Assembly (NCBI RefSeq): GCF_901709675.1 | Contig: NC_051089.1 | Span: forward strand, 18,844,008-18,908,007 | Direction of reading: 5' to 3' | Source of the DNA: Syngnathus acus | Lineage: Eukaryota; Chordata; Actinopteri; Syngnathiformes; Syngnathidae | DNA length: 64,000 nucleotides | Part shown: piece after piece, positions 51,118-61,587 of the stretch | How the letters are laid out: each line of letters opens with the position of its first letter | Position numbering within the stretch: position 1 is the first letter of the stretch | Notes under the pieces: model-generated | Databases searched by the model: none | What the model was told of the DNA's origin: nothing | The model's input: only the letters and a program-made list of their open reading frames with translations | Program-made: the position numbers and the translations under genes

Positions 51118-51630
51118 GGAAATGTTTGAGTTTGAGTTTATTAACGCAATTCACGCAATATCCAAGACATACAACATGAAACAACAAACAGTATTACGGA
51201 TGCGTGAAAGGTCACCCCAAGCAAGCTATTTAAAGCTTTTAATAGGGGGCCTGGTTTCCCATAAGTATCAGATATTGGCCAGATATCTTTACATTTTGGA
51301 CAACATACAGATATATAATAGACAATAACAATAAACGCACAATAAGGTACAACACACAATAAACATACGACAAGTAATAGATAGTCTCAGTATTCTGGTT
51401 ACACTGGATTTGATGTAAAGTACATTTGCAATTAATAAATTAACAACAGGACACAGGTGTTCATGCGATTAATAATCAGCACATTAAACATACATTGATA
51501 GGAGTTGATTTTTTAGATTTGCCTTGAAGATGGATATGGATTGCAACATTTTTAGTGTTTCATCAAGCTCATTCCAAATCTGTGGCCCTCTGTTGGCGTG
51601 AAACATAGTGGGATAGGATAGAATAGAGAA
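51118..51630 (-). mobile_element. LINE 3' end (RT C-terminal remnant)
   Basis: The minus strand near 51600-51484 encodes FHANRGPQIWNELDETLK followed by SISIFKANLKNQLLS*, the usual last motif of CR1/L2-type ORF2 proteins (PxxWNxL ... FKxxLK). A 3' UTR of about 350 bp follows, ending in AAACTCAAACTCAAACATTT. The rest is missing. Confidence 0.65.
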
Positions 51631-51640
51631 TAGGCATATA

Positions 51641-52132
51641 CAGGGTCCGGCAAAATGATCTGAAACATTTGTAGGTTTAATAAAATACAAATAAATTAAA
51701 GAAACAAAAACGTTTTTTATTTTTATTTTCGAAAATTACATATAATGCCTTTTTATTTGTTTCGTTTCGTTTCATTTCATTTTTGTTTCGTTTTCGAATA
51801 ATGTTATTTTGTTTTGTTTCAGTTGCTAATATGAATTGGACCGGTGAGCATCGCGCTTTCATTGTGGAAACATTTATCAAGACCGAATCTGTAACTGCAA
51901 CACAACGAGCGTTCCGTATGTGCTTCAGACTTGGTAGACATAATCCAGTACCTGCTCGAAACACAATCTTGTTATGGGTTACTAACTTCAGAGGCAGTGG
52001 ATCAGCATTGAAACAAAAACCAACCGGTCGACCTCGCACCGCCACAACTCCAGAAAATGTGGCAGCTGTAAGACCAAAATAACATTATTCGAAAACGAAA
52101 CGAAAATGAAATGAAACGAAACAAAATGGCAT
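51641..52132 (+). mobile_element. Mariner-like element, copy 2, truncated
   Basis: Starts CAGGGTCCGGCAAAATGATC, preceded by TA, as in copy 1. The frame from 51832 ([20 protein letters not shown]) continues to [18 protein letters not shown], an N-terminal DNA-binding segment only. It is cut at about 52133 by the Rex3. Confidence 0.75.
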
Positions 52133-52133
52133 T

Positions 52134-54900
52134 ATACGCGGGTCACCTGGGTCCTCCTCTGGAGTCAGGCTTGGAGTTGGGGCTCGAAGGCGAGCGTCTG
52201 ACGACCGGGCCTTCACCCATGGGGCCTGGCCGGGCACAGCCCAAAAAGAAAACGTGGGTCCCCATGGGCTCACCACCTGTGGGAGGGGCCAAAGCGGTCA
52301 GTGCAGAGTGAGCTGGGCGGTGGCCAAAGGCGGAGACCTTGGCGGTCCGATCCTTGGCTACAGAAGCTGGCTCTTGGGACATGGAATGTCACCTCTGGCA
52401 GGAAAGGAGCCCGAGCTGGTGAGCGAGTTCCGACACACAGTTTGAGTTCTGGTACAAGTCCTCTTGAGAGGGGCTGGACTCTCTTCCACTCTGGAGTTGC
52501 CCACGGTGAGAGGTGCCGAGCAGGTGTGGGCATACTTATTGCCCCCTGGCTGGGCGCCTGCATATTGGGGTTCACCCCGGTGAGCGAGAGGATAGCCTCC
52601 CTCCGCCTTCGGGTGAGGGGATGGGTCCTGACTGTTTTTTGTGTCTATGCACCAAACAGCAGGACCCAACCACTGCACATTGGGGTTCACCCCGGTGAAC
52701 GAGAGGGTAGCCTCCCTCTGCCTTCGGGTGGGAGGGACGGGTCTTGACTGTTGTTTGTGTCTAGGCACCAAACGGCAGTTCAGAGTACCCACCCTTTTTG
52801 GAGTCCTTGGAAGAAGTGCTCGAGAGCACTCCGTTTGGGGACTCCATCGTTCTGTTAGGTGACTTCAATGCACACGTAGGCAATGACGGTGAGACCTGAT
52901 TGGCCGTGATTGGGAGGACGCCCCCCGATCAGAACCCGAGCAGTGTTCTATTACTGAACTTCCTTGATTGTCCATAATGAACACCATGTTCAAACATAAG
53001 GGGCTTGTGTGCACCTGGCACCTGGACACTCCAGGCCACAGTTCGATGATCGACTTTGTAGTCGTGTCATCAGATTTGCGGCCGCATGTTTTGGACACTC
53101 GGGTGAAGAGATGGGCGGAGCTGTCAACTGATCACCACCTGGTGATGGATTGGCTCCGATGGTGGGGGAAGATGGCGGTCCGACCTGGCAGACCCAAACG
53201 TACTGTGAGGGTCTGCCCGGAACGTCTGGCACAATCCCCTGTCAGAAAAAGCTTCAACTCCCACCTCCGGCAGAGCTTTTCCCACATCCCCGGGGGAGGC
53301 AGGGAACATTGAGTCTGAGTGGACCATGTTCCGTGCCTTCATTGTTGAGGCAGCCGACCGGAGCTGTGGCCGTAAGGCCGTCAAACTGAAGAAGGTGTCA
53401 TGTCTCGTCCCCAGTTTTGTGATGTGTATAGGTTGTCATCGTTTCTGTGTGTCTGTGTGCTCGCCCCTCCCTTCCTGTGTGCCCTTGATTAGTGTAATCA
53501 CACTCACCTGCCTCTTGTTGCCTGTGTTGTATTTAAGTTCTGTTTATGTGCCACTCGATGTCGGAGCATTGTGTGGACAATGCATGTGTCACTGCCACGA
53601 GGTTGTTTGGTTCCTGTCTTTTGTTTCACGTTTTTGTCGGTCAGTCCTGTTAGTTTTGATGTTAAGCCACGTCGGTTTGACGAGTCTGTCTTTTGAGTTT
53701 GCTGCAATAAACCCTGGACCAAGCTGCACTTGGTCGCCCTGCTCCGTTTCCACTCCGTTCGTGACAGAAGGAGTCCTATCGGGCCATTTTGGCCAGTCAG
53801 ACACCGGAGGCAGCCGACAGGTACCAGATGGCCAATCGGAACGCAGCCTCGGCGGTGGCTGAGGCAAAAACCCAGGCGTGGGAGGAGTTTGGCGAGGCCA
53901 TGGAGAATGAATTCCGGGCGGCTTCGACCAAATTCTGGTCCACCATCTGGCGTCTCAGGAGGGAGAAGCAGTGCACCATTAACACTGTTTACAGTGGAGT
54001 CGGTGTGCTGCTTTCCTTGACTCGAGACGTCGTGAGTTGGTGGGGAGAATACTTCAAAGACATCCTCACTTCCACAGACACGCCTTCCATTGTGGAAGCA
54101 GGGCATGGAGACACTGAGGCGGACTCTCTGATCTCTGTGGTCGAAGTCACCGAGGTAGTTAAAAAGCTCCTGGTGGATGAGAGCCACCTGGAGTTCTTAA
54201 AGGCTCTGGATGTTGTGGGGCTGTCTTGGCTGACACGCCTCTACAACATTGCGTGGACATTGGGGACAGTGCCTCTGGATTGGCAGACTGAGAGTGTCCG
54301 GTTTGATGACCACAGCATTGCATCTCTGCTTTCAAGCCGTGATCTCCAGCTCTCACTGGAGCGGTTCGCAGCCGAGTGTGAAGCGGTCGGAATGAAAGTC
54401 GGCACCTCCAAATCTGAGACCATGGTCCTCAGTCGGAAAAAGTGTGGAATGCCCTCTCCGGGTCGGGGATGAGATCCTGTGGAGGAGTTAAAGTCTTGTT
54501 CATGAGTGAGGGCAGGATGGAGCGTGAGATCGACAGGCAGATTGGTGCAGCGTCTGCTGTAATGCGGAGTCTGTACCGGTCTGTCGTGGTGAAGAGAGAG
54601 CTGAGCCGAAACGCAAAGCTCTCGATTTACTTGTCGATCGACGCTCCTACCCTAACCTATTGTCATGACCTATGGGTCGTGAACGAGAGAATAAGATCCC
54701 AGATACAAGCGGCCGAAATGTGATAGGGTGAGAAGCTCAGTCATCCATGAGGGACTCGGAGTCGAGCCGTTGCTCCTCCATGTTGAAAGGAACCAGATGA
54801 GGTGGCTCGGGCATCTCATGAGGATTTCTCCTAGACGCCTCTAGGAGGTATTACGGGCATGTCCCACCGGACGACCCAGGACGCGCTGGATAGACTGTGT
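52134..54900 (+). mobile_element. Rex3 LINE, copy 2, RT active site deleted
   Basis: Plus-strand Rex3. Endonuclease pieces are [10 protein letters not shown] (52360), [13 protein letters not shown] (about 52852) and [12 protein letters not shown] (53130). A 371-bp solo LTR interrupts it at 53396. The RT region (53789-54472) runs [69 protein letters not shown]. The segment that should hold the FFKKGD region, [13 protein letters not shown] and FADDVVLLA is gone, yet the frame is open. 3' part ends near 54900. About 115 bp is tandemly duplicated at 52563-52780. Confidence 0.88.
53396..53766 (+). mobile_element. Solo LTR, TSD GAAGG
   Basis: Runs from TGTCATGTCTCG to TTCGTGACA (TG...CA ends). The 5-bp duplication GAAGG is exact (53391-53395, 53767-53771). 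It contains AATAAA (53707) near the 3' end, as LTRs do. The internal region was removed by LTR-LTR recombination or never present. Confidence 0.88.
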
Positions 54901-55154
54901 CTCTCGGCTGGAGCAAGCTTTGCCGAATTTGAAGCCAACCTCCACTTTGGTGCTTAAATCTGTCGTCCTCACGTAGGCCACTGCAGCTACATATAGCAAT
55001 GATGGAAATAGCGCAGAATACACACAGCTCCTGACTGCATGCTTGGTGGAGAGAGATGGAGGTGTATTGGCGCAGTCCCTCCACAGCTTCCATTTTCTCC
55101 ACTTTTCCTCAGGAAGAGGGGCATCTCAGTCATATGACTAGTGAGCTCCCTCAG

Positions 55155-55215
55155 TATGGACCTTCCTTGAATGCTTACAGGGGCATCAAACCCTAATGGG
55201 TCAAACAGACTGTTT
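55155..55215. repeat. Left 61-bp target-site duplication
   Basis: Begins TATGGACCTTCCTTGAATGC and ends GTCAAACAGACTGTTT. It equals 58129-58189 with one mismatch (CCCTAATGGG versus CCCTTATGGG). Confidence 0.95.
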
Positions 55216-58128
55216 CATCATCATCATCGGCGGTCACTCGGGACGAGTATGACTGTCTTCTTCTTAGGGTCGTCTACTTGTGGGTCCGCAGGTGGGCGTA
55301 GAGGCCGATCCGGGATCCACATATTTTTGTGCAGTGTGGGCAGGGGAAAGTGGTGGTGGGTTGTGGTCGTGCTCGAGCCTGTTTTTGTCTTTCCTTTCGG
55401 AGTTGTCGTTTGGTTTCTGCGACACGGCGGAGTTCCTTTTCGTGATGTGCTGCACCTTCTTGCACCGCTGCCCTCCAGCAGTTCCTGTTCAAGGCGATGC
55501 GCTCCCAGTCCCGAGATGTTATCTGGAATTTCTTGAGATTGGTCTTGAGGTTGTCCTTAAAACGTTTCTTTTGCCCGCCCGGGGCTCGCGGACCTCTCTC
55601 CAGCTAGGAGTATAACATCTGTTTGGGGAGGCGGGTGTCAGCCATGCGGATGAGATGTCCTGTCCATCGGAGTTGGTGCTGCATTATTAAGGTGGTGATG
55701 CTCGGTATCCTGGCTTCCTCCAGAACGCTGATGTTTGTGCGTCTGTCCTCCCATTTGATCCTGAGTATTTTCCTCAAGGTTCTCTGGTGGTGTTGTTCAA
55801 GAGCTCTTAGGTGCCTGCTGTAGGTTATCCATGATTCTGCCCCGTAAAGTAAGGTGGGGAGAACCACAGCTTTGTAAACCAGGAGCTTGGTGTCAACCCG
55901 GAGGTCTCTGTCTTCAAAGACTCTTTTCCGGAGTCTGGCATACGCTCCACTGGCACAGCTCAGGCGATGGTTGACCTCAGAGTCAATGTCCGCTTTGGAG
56001 GAGAGAAAGCAGCCGAGGTAGGGGAAATGGTGAACATATTCAAGCGCAGTGTTGTCCACATTTATGATGGGCGGAGTAGATGGCTGGTTGGGTGGGGGTT
56101 GATGTAGCACCTGGGTCTTCTTGATGTTCACGGTCAGACCCAGGGCTCTGTATGCCTTAGCGAAGGAGTTCAGGATGCCCTGGAGGTCTTCTGCAGAGTG
56201 TGCTGCAATGGCATTATCGTCTGCATACTGGAGCTCCACGACCGTGGTGGTTCTGATCTTGGTTTTGGCTTTGAACCTGTTAAGGTTGAAGAGCCTGCCA
56301 TCAGTTCTGTACCATATTGGGATTCCGTGTGGTAGTTCTTTGTTGATGAGGTGGAGTATGGTGGCAATGAAGACAGAGAATAGGGTGGGTGCAATAATGC
56401 ATCCCTGTTTGACCCCTGTCTCTACAGTGAAAGGCTCAGTCAAGGAGCTGTTGTTGAGCACTGTGGCTGTCATTCCGTCATGTAATAAACGCAGTATTCT
56501 GACGTATTTGTCCGGGCAACCATACCTCAGAAGGATGCTCCATAGGGCCTGGCGATCCACCGTGTCAAAGGCTTTTGTAAGGTCTATGAAAGCCATGAAC
56601 AAAGGCTGTTTATGCTCACGGCATTTCTCCTGGAGTTGGCGTGCTGTAAAAATCATGTCTGCAGTGCCTCTAGATGGGCGAAAACCGCACTGCGATTCTA
56701 GGAGAATTTCCTCAGACAGTGGCAGTAGGCGATTGGCAAGAACACGAGCAAGTACTTTGCCAACTGTTGAAAGGAGCGAGATGCCCCTATAGTTTCCGCA
56801 ATCCGCTTTGTCCCCTTTCTTGAAAATGGTCACTATCAGAGCATCCCTGTGCTCCGAGGGGAGTATTTCTTTTTCCCAGACCTTCAGAAAGAGGGAATGG
56901 AGGTGGCGCTGGAGCTCTAGTCCACCTTCCTTTAGGACCTCAGCTGGGATCCCATCTGGCCCAGAGGCCTTGTTGTTCTTCAGGCTCCTGATGGCATCTT
57001 GGACCTCTACTAAAGTGGGAGGTTCACCCATGTCTTCCCTGATGGGACTCTGAGGGATGTGACTGAGGAAATCTGACTGAGTTGTGCTGTCACGGTTGAG
57101 GAGTTCTTGAAAGTGCTCTCTCCACCGGTTGTTTATGGACTCATTGTCCTTCAACAGCTCCTGCCCGTCTTTAGAGCGTAGGAGTTTTTGGCCGCGATGG
57201 CTTGGGCCGTAGACAGCCTTAGTAGCGCTGAAAAAGCCTCTGGTGTCACCAGAGTCTGCCAAACTCTGGATTTCCAGTGCCCTTTCTGTCCACCAGGAGT
57301 TTTTAATCTGTCTCACCCGGCTCTGGACGTCAGCCTTGGCTCTGGAGTGAGCCTGTCTCTTTGCTGTGCAGGTGATGTCATTTTGCCAGACACGAAAGGT
57401 TTCCCTTTTCTTGGAGATGAGCTGTTCTATCTCTGTGTCGTTCTCATCAAACCAGTCCTGATGCTTTCTGGCTTTGTACCCGAGAGTGGCACGGCAGGTG
57501 TCGAGGATGGAAGACTTGAGCAGGCTCCAGTGTTCTTCAATGTCCTCAGGGTATTCCTGATTGAGGCTTTCTCCAAGAGAGGCCTGAAACAGCTGCAGGG
57601 CGGCAGTGTTGTTCAGGGTCTCGAGGTTTAGTCTCTGCCGGCTCAGCTTCTTTTGCAGTCTCCTCTTCCTCTTGAGTCTGATGGACGTGGATCGTATCAG
57701 GCGGTGATCTGTCCAGCAGGCCTCTGAATCCATCATGGCTTTTGTGATGCTCACGTCGCGCTGATCCCTGGCTCTGACAATGACATAGTCAATAAGATGC
57801 CATTGTTTAGAGTGAGGGTGTCTCCATGAACCCTTGAGTTTGTTCTTCTGGCGAAAGATGGTATTGGTGATGGTAAGGTCGTATTGAGCACATTTGCTAA
57901 GAAGCAAAACCCCGTTGGAGTTGATGTTTCCAATGCCTTCCTTTCCAATGGTGCCCTTCCAGAGGTGGTGGTCCCGGCCCACTCTGGCATTGAAATCTCC
58001 CAATATAATAATCTTGTCCTCCTTGGGGATTTTTGACAATACCTCATCCAGACAGGCATAGAAGGCCTCTTTTTTGTCCTCATCGGAAACGAGGGTAGGT
58101 GCATAAGCACTAAGAACTGTTGCCGTCC
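55216..58128 (-). mobile_element. Non-LTR retrotransposon with C-terminal zinc finger
   Basis: A minus-strand element bounded exactly by 61-bp target duplications. The 3' end is a short GATGATGATGATG tail (55216-55229). The 5' end falls inside the endonuclease domain, so it is 5'-truncated. The clade is not assigned: it differs from Rex3 and from the L2/Rex1-type copies in this window. Confidence 0.88.
55274..58128 (-). pseudogene. LINE ORF: endonuclease, RT, C2H2 finger; one in-frame stop
   Basis: The frame is open from the truncation point (RTATVLSAYAPTLVSDED) through GDFNARVGRDHHLWKG and DHRLIRSTSIRL (endonuclease). The RT follows with NNKASGPDGIPAEVLKEGG, IFKKGDKADCGNYRGISLLS, FIDLTKAFDTVDR, GVKQGCIIAPTLFS and LQYADDNAIAAHS (YADD box). 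Then the post-RT region has LRWTGHLIRMADTRLP. An amber TAG at 55604-55606 follows QMLYS. The same frame then continues ERGPRAPGGQKKRFKDNLK and ends with a C2H2 finger, FPCPHCTKICGSRIGLYAHL RTHK*. The stop is the only lesion in about 950 codons, and a CAG to TAG change would explain it. Finger roles in such LINEs are thought to be nucleic-acid binding. Confidence 0.88.
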
Positions 58129-58189
58129 TATGGACCTTCCTTGAATGCTTACAGGGGCATCAAACCCTTATGGGTCAAACAGACTGTTT
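58129..58189. repeat. Right 61-bp target-site duplication
   Basis: Second copy of the duplication bordering the 5' side of the minus-strand LINE. Sixty of 61 positions are identical to 55155-55215. Confidence 0.95.
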
Positions 58190-58293
58190 ACTGCTAATAG
58201 GACCCAACCCCTCTGCATCAGCAACTTGGAAGGTGAACACATCTTCCGAAATGTCCCAGCTCACCCCTAAACTTCTCTGCATGGGAAGGACAC

Positions 58294-58682
58294 TGTCACA
58301 TTCCTACGGCACCTGCCACTTGACCACGCCCCTAATCAAGAAATCACCCACACCTGTCCCCTGCTAGTTACTATCCCTACTTAAACCCTGTCATCCGGTC
58401 ACTCCTTTGTCAGTTCGTTCCTGTATGCCACCCATTTGCTACTTGTGCTTTGCACCTGTCAGCCTATGCTTTTTCCGTGTTGCCAACCGCTTCCATCAAA
58501 CTGACCGACCACGCTCTGATCGCCGCCTGCCTCGACTACCTGCTTGCCCCGACCACGACTACGCGCTGCGCTCTTCTGCTCAGCCACACCAGCCAGACCG
58601 GCAGTCCAGCTTTCCTCTTCCCCTTTCCCCGTTTCAATAAAGATTTGTGCTGCATTTGGTTGCCCCGTCTCTGTTCCTGACA
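58294..58682 (+). mobile_element. Solo LTR, TSD GACAC
   Basis: Runs TGTCACATTCCTACG ... CTGTTCCTGACA. The 5-bp duplication GACAC is exact (58289-58293, 58683-58687). AATAAA (about 58637) precedes the 3' edge. A different family from 53396-53766 but with the same general build. Confidence 0.88.
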
Positions 58683-59460
58683 GACACCTTGTTTATTGAC
58701 ACATTTCATATAGACAACTAACAGGCTGTGTAAAGGGAGATGACATATTTATATTAACTTAACCTTACTGAGGACTGGCTATAAACTGGCCCCCTAAAAA
58801 ATTAGGGTTTCTGCCAGTGTCACCCAGAGCCCTGTGAGTTGGAAATTAGGGTAAAATCTTTACATCTGGGGGAATAGGAGGGGGCGGGAAATTGTAATTA
58901 TGTGGCTCTAAACCAGGGGTGTCCAAACTACGGCCCGCCGGCCATGACGGGCGAACGCAAAGAAATGGCATCGTTGGTGTGCGCCAAGGTAAAAGAGAGT
59001 GGAGGTGAGGCTGTTAGGATCCACTGTATAATCCACCAAGAAGCACTGTGTGCCAAGACTGTCCAGCTGGGCGATGTGATGAACACTGTTGTAAAAATTG
59101 TCAACATAATGCGAGCTAGAGGACTGTACCACAGAGAATTTCAGGCTTTCCTATTTGACTATCTATTTCCTATCCTATTCGTATTCTGAATACGGGGATG
59201 TACTCTACCACTCTGATGTTCGCTGGCTCAGCCGCGGCTCTGTGCTGCAGCGGTTTTATTCGCTGAGATCAGAAATCGACCAGTTTTTAAAAGAAAAAGG
59301 GCGACCTCTTCATGAACTAAGTGACCCTCTGCGGCTGGCCGACCTGGCGTTTTTAGTTGATCTTACGCATCATCTGAATACACTGAACAAGAACCTATAA
59401 GGCAAAGAACAGCTGGTGCCACACCTGTATGCTCACATGAAAGCCTTCTGTGTAACAGAA

Positions 59461-59880
59461 GTGGCCTAGTGGTAGAGTGTCCGCCCTGAGACTGGAAGGT
59501 TGTGGGTTCAAACCCCAGCCGGGTCATACCAAAGACTATAAAAATGGGACCCATTGCCTCCCTGCTTGGCACTCAGCATTAAGGGTTGGAATTGGGGGGT
59601 TAGATCACCAAATGGACTACAGGAGCGGAGCTCCTTACAAGCCCTAGGCTTCGTCTCCCTCCTTGCACTGTTATTTGCTATAATAATATGTGCTAAACAA
59701 TAAACTAAACTAACTAAACTAAACTAAATGATTCCCGAGCGCGGCATCGCTGCTGCTCACTGCTCCCCTCTCCCCCAGGGGATGGATCAAAATCACACGG
59801 GGATGGGTTAAATGCAGAGGACAAATTTCAGCACACCCAGATGTGTGTGTGACGATCATTGGGACTTTAACTTTAACTTT
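59461..59880 (+). mobile_element. tRNA-derived SINE, copy 5, itself interrupted
   Basis: Starts at GTGGCCTAGTGGTAGAGTG, lacking the first 9-11 bases of the family head. It ends in ACTTTAACTTT repeats. It sits in the hAT transposase and contains a 111-bp insertion. Confidence 0.88.
59615..59725 (+). mobile_element. Short LINE-tail insertion inside SINE, TSD AAATG
   Basis: The SINE word CACCAAATGATTCCCG is split. AAATG is repeated at 59610-59614 and 59726-59730. The insert ends in CTAAACTAACTAAACTAAAC, which suggests the extreme 3' end of a non-LTR element with an AACT-type tail. Confidence 0.75.
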
Positions 59881-60836
59881 AAAGCTCCGCCTGTTTGAGA
59901 CACAACATTAGCTTAACTTCAACTTTCAGCTTTAATGCTGCACACTTCCCTGCGCTGTCTGAAATCAAGTCTGCTTTTCCAAAGGCCGACCTTTCTGCTA
60001 AAAAGGAGAAATATGGGTCTGTGATTGCATCTCTCATGACAGAATTCAACCAGCGTTTCCAACATTTTTCTGTCATTGAAAAACAAATCAAGCTGTTCTC
60101 AACCCCCTTCCTGGTGGATGCAGAGGAAGTGGAAGAGAGTCTGCAGTTAGAACTAATTGAAATGCAATGTGATGATTCACTGAAGAGTCAACATCAGCTT
60201 CTCTCCCTCCCTGAATTCTATCAGAGTTTGGATAATGCCAAGTTTCCTCTGATGAGACGCCACGCAAAACGAATGATGAGCCTGTTGGATCAACATACAT
60301 ACTATGTGAACAAACATTTTCTCTGTTAAACCAGAACAAAAGCAGACTGAGAACCAGAATTACTGATAGCCATCTCTGTGAAGTTATTTGTGTCTCAACC
60401 ACCAAACTTTCTTCTGACATGTCAGTTATCCTTCAATCCAAAGGATACCATCACTGCTCCCACTGAGTGCAATGTTCTTCACATTATAGGTGAGTTAGAA
60501 ATACACACAGTATTCATGTCAATATGTCACCTCTAGTGTGTGGCCCGGCCCTTTGTTTATTTTTCTGTATTTGGCCCCCAGTGAAAAAAGTTTGGACACC
60601 CCTGCTCTAAACAAATTGCAAAAAAAGTGTCTCATTCGCAGAACTGGCTTCTTGAATGGTGGTGACCTGTGAGTTGGTAATTAGGGTAAAATATTTACAT
60701 CTGGGGGGCTGGGAAGGGGTGGCAAACAGTAATTACATGGCTCTGAACAAATTGCAAAAAAGTGTCTCATTCGCAGAACTGGATTCTTGAACGCTGTTGA
60801 AAAAGAATAATTGTCATTGCCTCTCATGGTGTATGA

Positions 60837-60860
60837 ATGTGTGTGTGTGTGTGTGTGTCT
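60837..60860 (+). repeat. (GT)n microsatellite
   Basis: About 11 GT units followed by CTGAATGGGTGAATGTGAGG and GTAAAGCACTTTGG, a widespread fish repeat tail. Confidence 0.85.
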
Positions 60861-60869
60861 GAATGGGTG

Positions 60870-61587
60870 AATGTGAGGCATTGTAAAGCACTTTGGCCAC
60901 CATACGGTGTAGATTAAAGCGCCAGTCCATTTAGCACGGTGCTGTGTTGAAATTATCTGACCCCCCCCAAACTCAATATGATCAAAAATGTTAAATGCCT
61001 GTGTTTTTTAATCAGCCAAAGATGAACAAAAATCGTAATGTAATCGTTCGTCTGTCGGACCATCCTCATTGGTTACGTCACCCGTCCCGTCAGTCCATGG
61101 TCAGAAAAAAGTCATTGTCCAACAGATGAAAAGCCCGGTTTGATTAAAATGGTGCATATGTCAGTGTCTAAAACGTACAGTGGCTGCCAAAGAGCTGTAC
61201 AAAGCCTCACGTTCACTTATTTTAACTAGAATCCCCGCTCTGCATTTAGCTCCCCTTTATGCAGCCACATTGATGGTAAAGTAGCTCCAGTACACCAAAG
61301 ACAAATGTTATGTTCCTGGTAGAGGGTAAACAAAACATAACCTATAATTTCTCTCACCAGGTTGGCCAGTGTGTGTAATATTAAATTACAAGGTTTATTC
61401 TGTTTTATTTTGATGTCAGAGAGAGGAATATGCCAACACAAAAACAAATAAAAGAACCCTATAGCAAAATGAAACTAAAACAATTTCTAACCTACCGCTG
61501 AAATAATAAAAATTAGAAAGCAGGATGAGAAAAACAGGCTTCTCCTTTCTACCATGTGACAAGCAGATACCATTCACAAAGAATCCC
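60870..61587. other. Unassigned DNA with a dispersed repeat near 61050-61230
   Basis: Shares GTCAGTCCATG, CAACAGATGAAAA, GTGGCTGCCAAAGAGCT and ACAAAGCCTC with astacin intron 1 (34560-34660 and 35705-35760). No coding region recognised. Confidence 0.5.

Larger units (their letters stand above)
54905..58293 (-). pseudogene. BEL/Pao pol fragment, interrupted by LINE
   Basis: On the minus strand, 58275-58190 reads SLGVSWDISEDVFTFQV. After the LINE, 55215-54905 reads GFDAPVSIQGRSILRELTSH, then MPLPEEKWRKWKLWRDC, YVAAVAYVRTTDLSTKVEVG and FKFGKA. This order (RT connection region then the integrated RNase H-like part) is typical of BEL/Pao Pol. Flanking LTR, gag and integrase are missing. A frameshift occurs near the LINE junction. 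Confidence 0.75.
58920..60400 (+). pseudogene. hAT transposase remnant, GTF2IRD2/ZBED-like
   Basis: The frame from about 58945 reads GERKEMASLVCAKVKESGGE, IHCIIHQEALCAKT and MNTVVKIVNIMRARGL. Another frame gives YHSDVRWLSRGSVLQRFYSL, the catalytic-domain signature of this hAT group (HxDVRWLSRG), then LVDLTHHLNTLN. After the SINE comes FPALSEIKSAFPKADLS, then FQHFSVIEKQIKLFSTPFLV. Frameshifts and the SINE make it inactive. The N-terminal BED region is absent. Confidence 0.85.
58914..60604 (+). mobile_element. hAT (GTF2IRD2-like transposase), TSD CTCTAAAC
   Basis: Ends CAGGGGTGTCCAAAC and GTTTGGACACCCCTG are inverted repeats. CTCTAAAC occurs exactly at 58906-58913 and 60605-60612. It contains decayed transposase and a SINE. 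Confidence 0.93.
58831..60799. repeat. Two-copy tandem repeat, first copy split by hAT
   Basis: The unit GTGAGTTGG(A/T)AATTAGGG...TTACATCTGGGG...CATGGCTCT(A/G)AAC...GTGTCTCATTCGCAGAACTGG is about 140 bp. Copy 1 is 58836-58913 plus 60613-60660. Copy 2 is 60669-60799. The hAT at 58914 lies in copy 1. Confidence 0.85.

Noticed and set aside
53504-54187. Minus-strand frame of 227 codons
   Set aside because: Antisense to Rex3 copy 2 and the solo LTR; no domain similarity recognised.
56121-56792. Plus-strand frame of 223 codons
   Set aside because: Antisense shadow of the zinc-finger LINE ORF.
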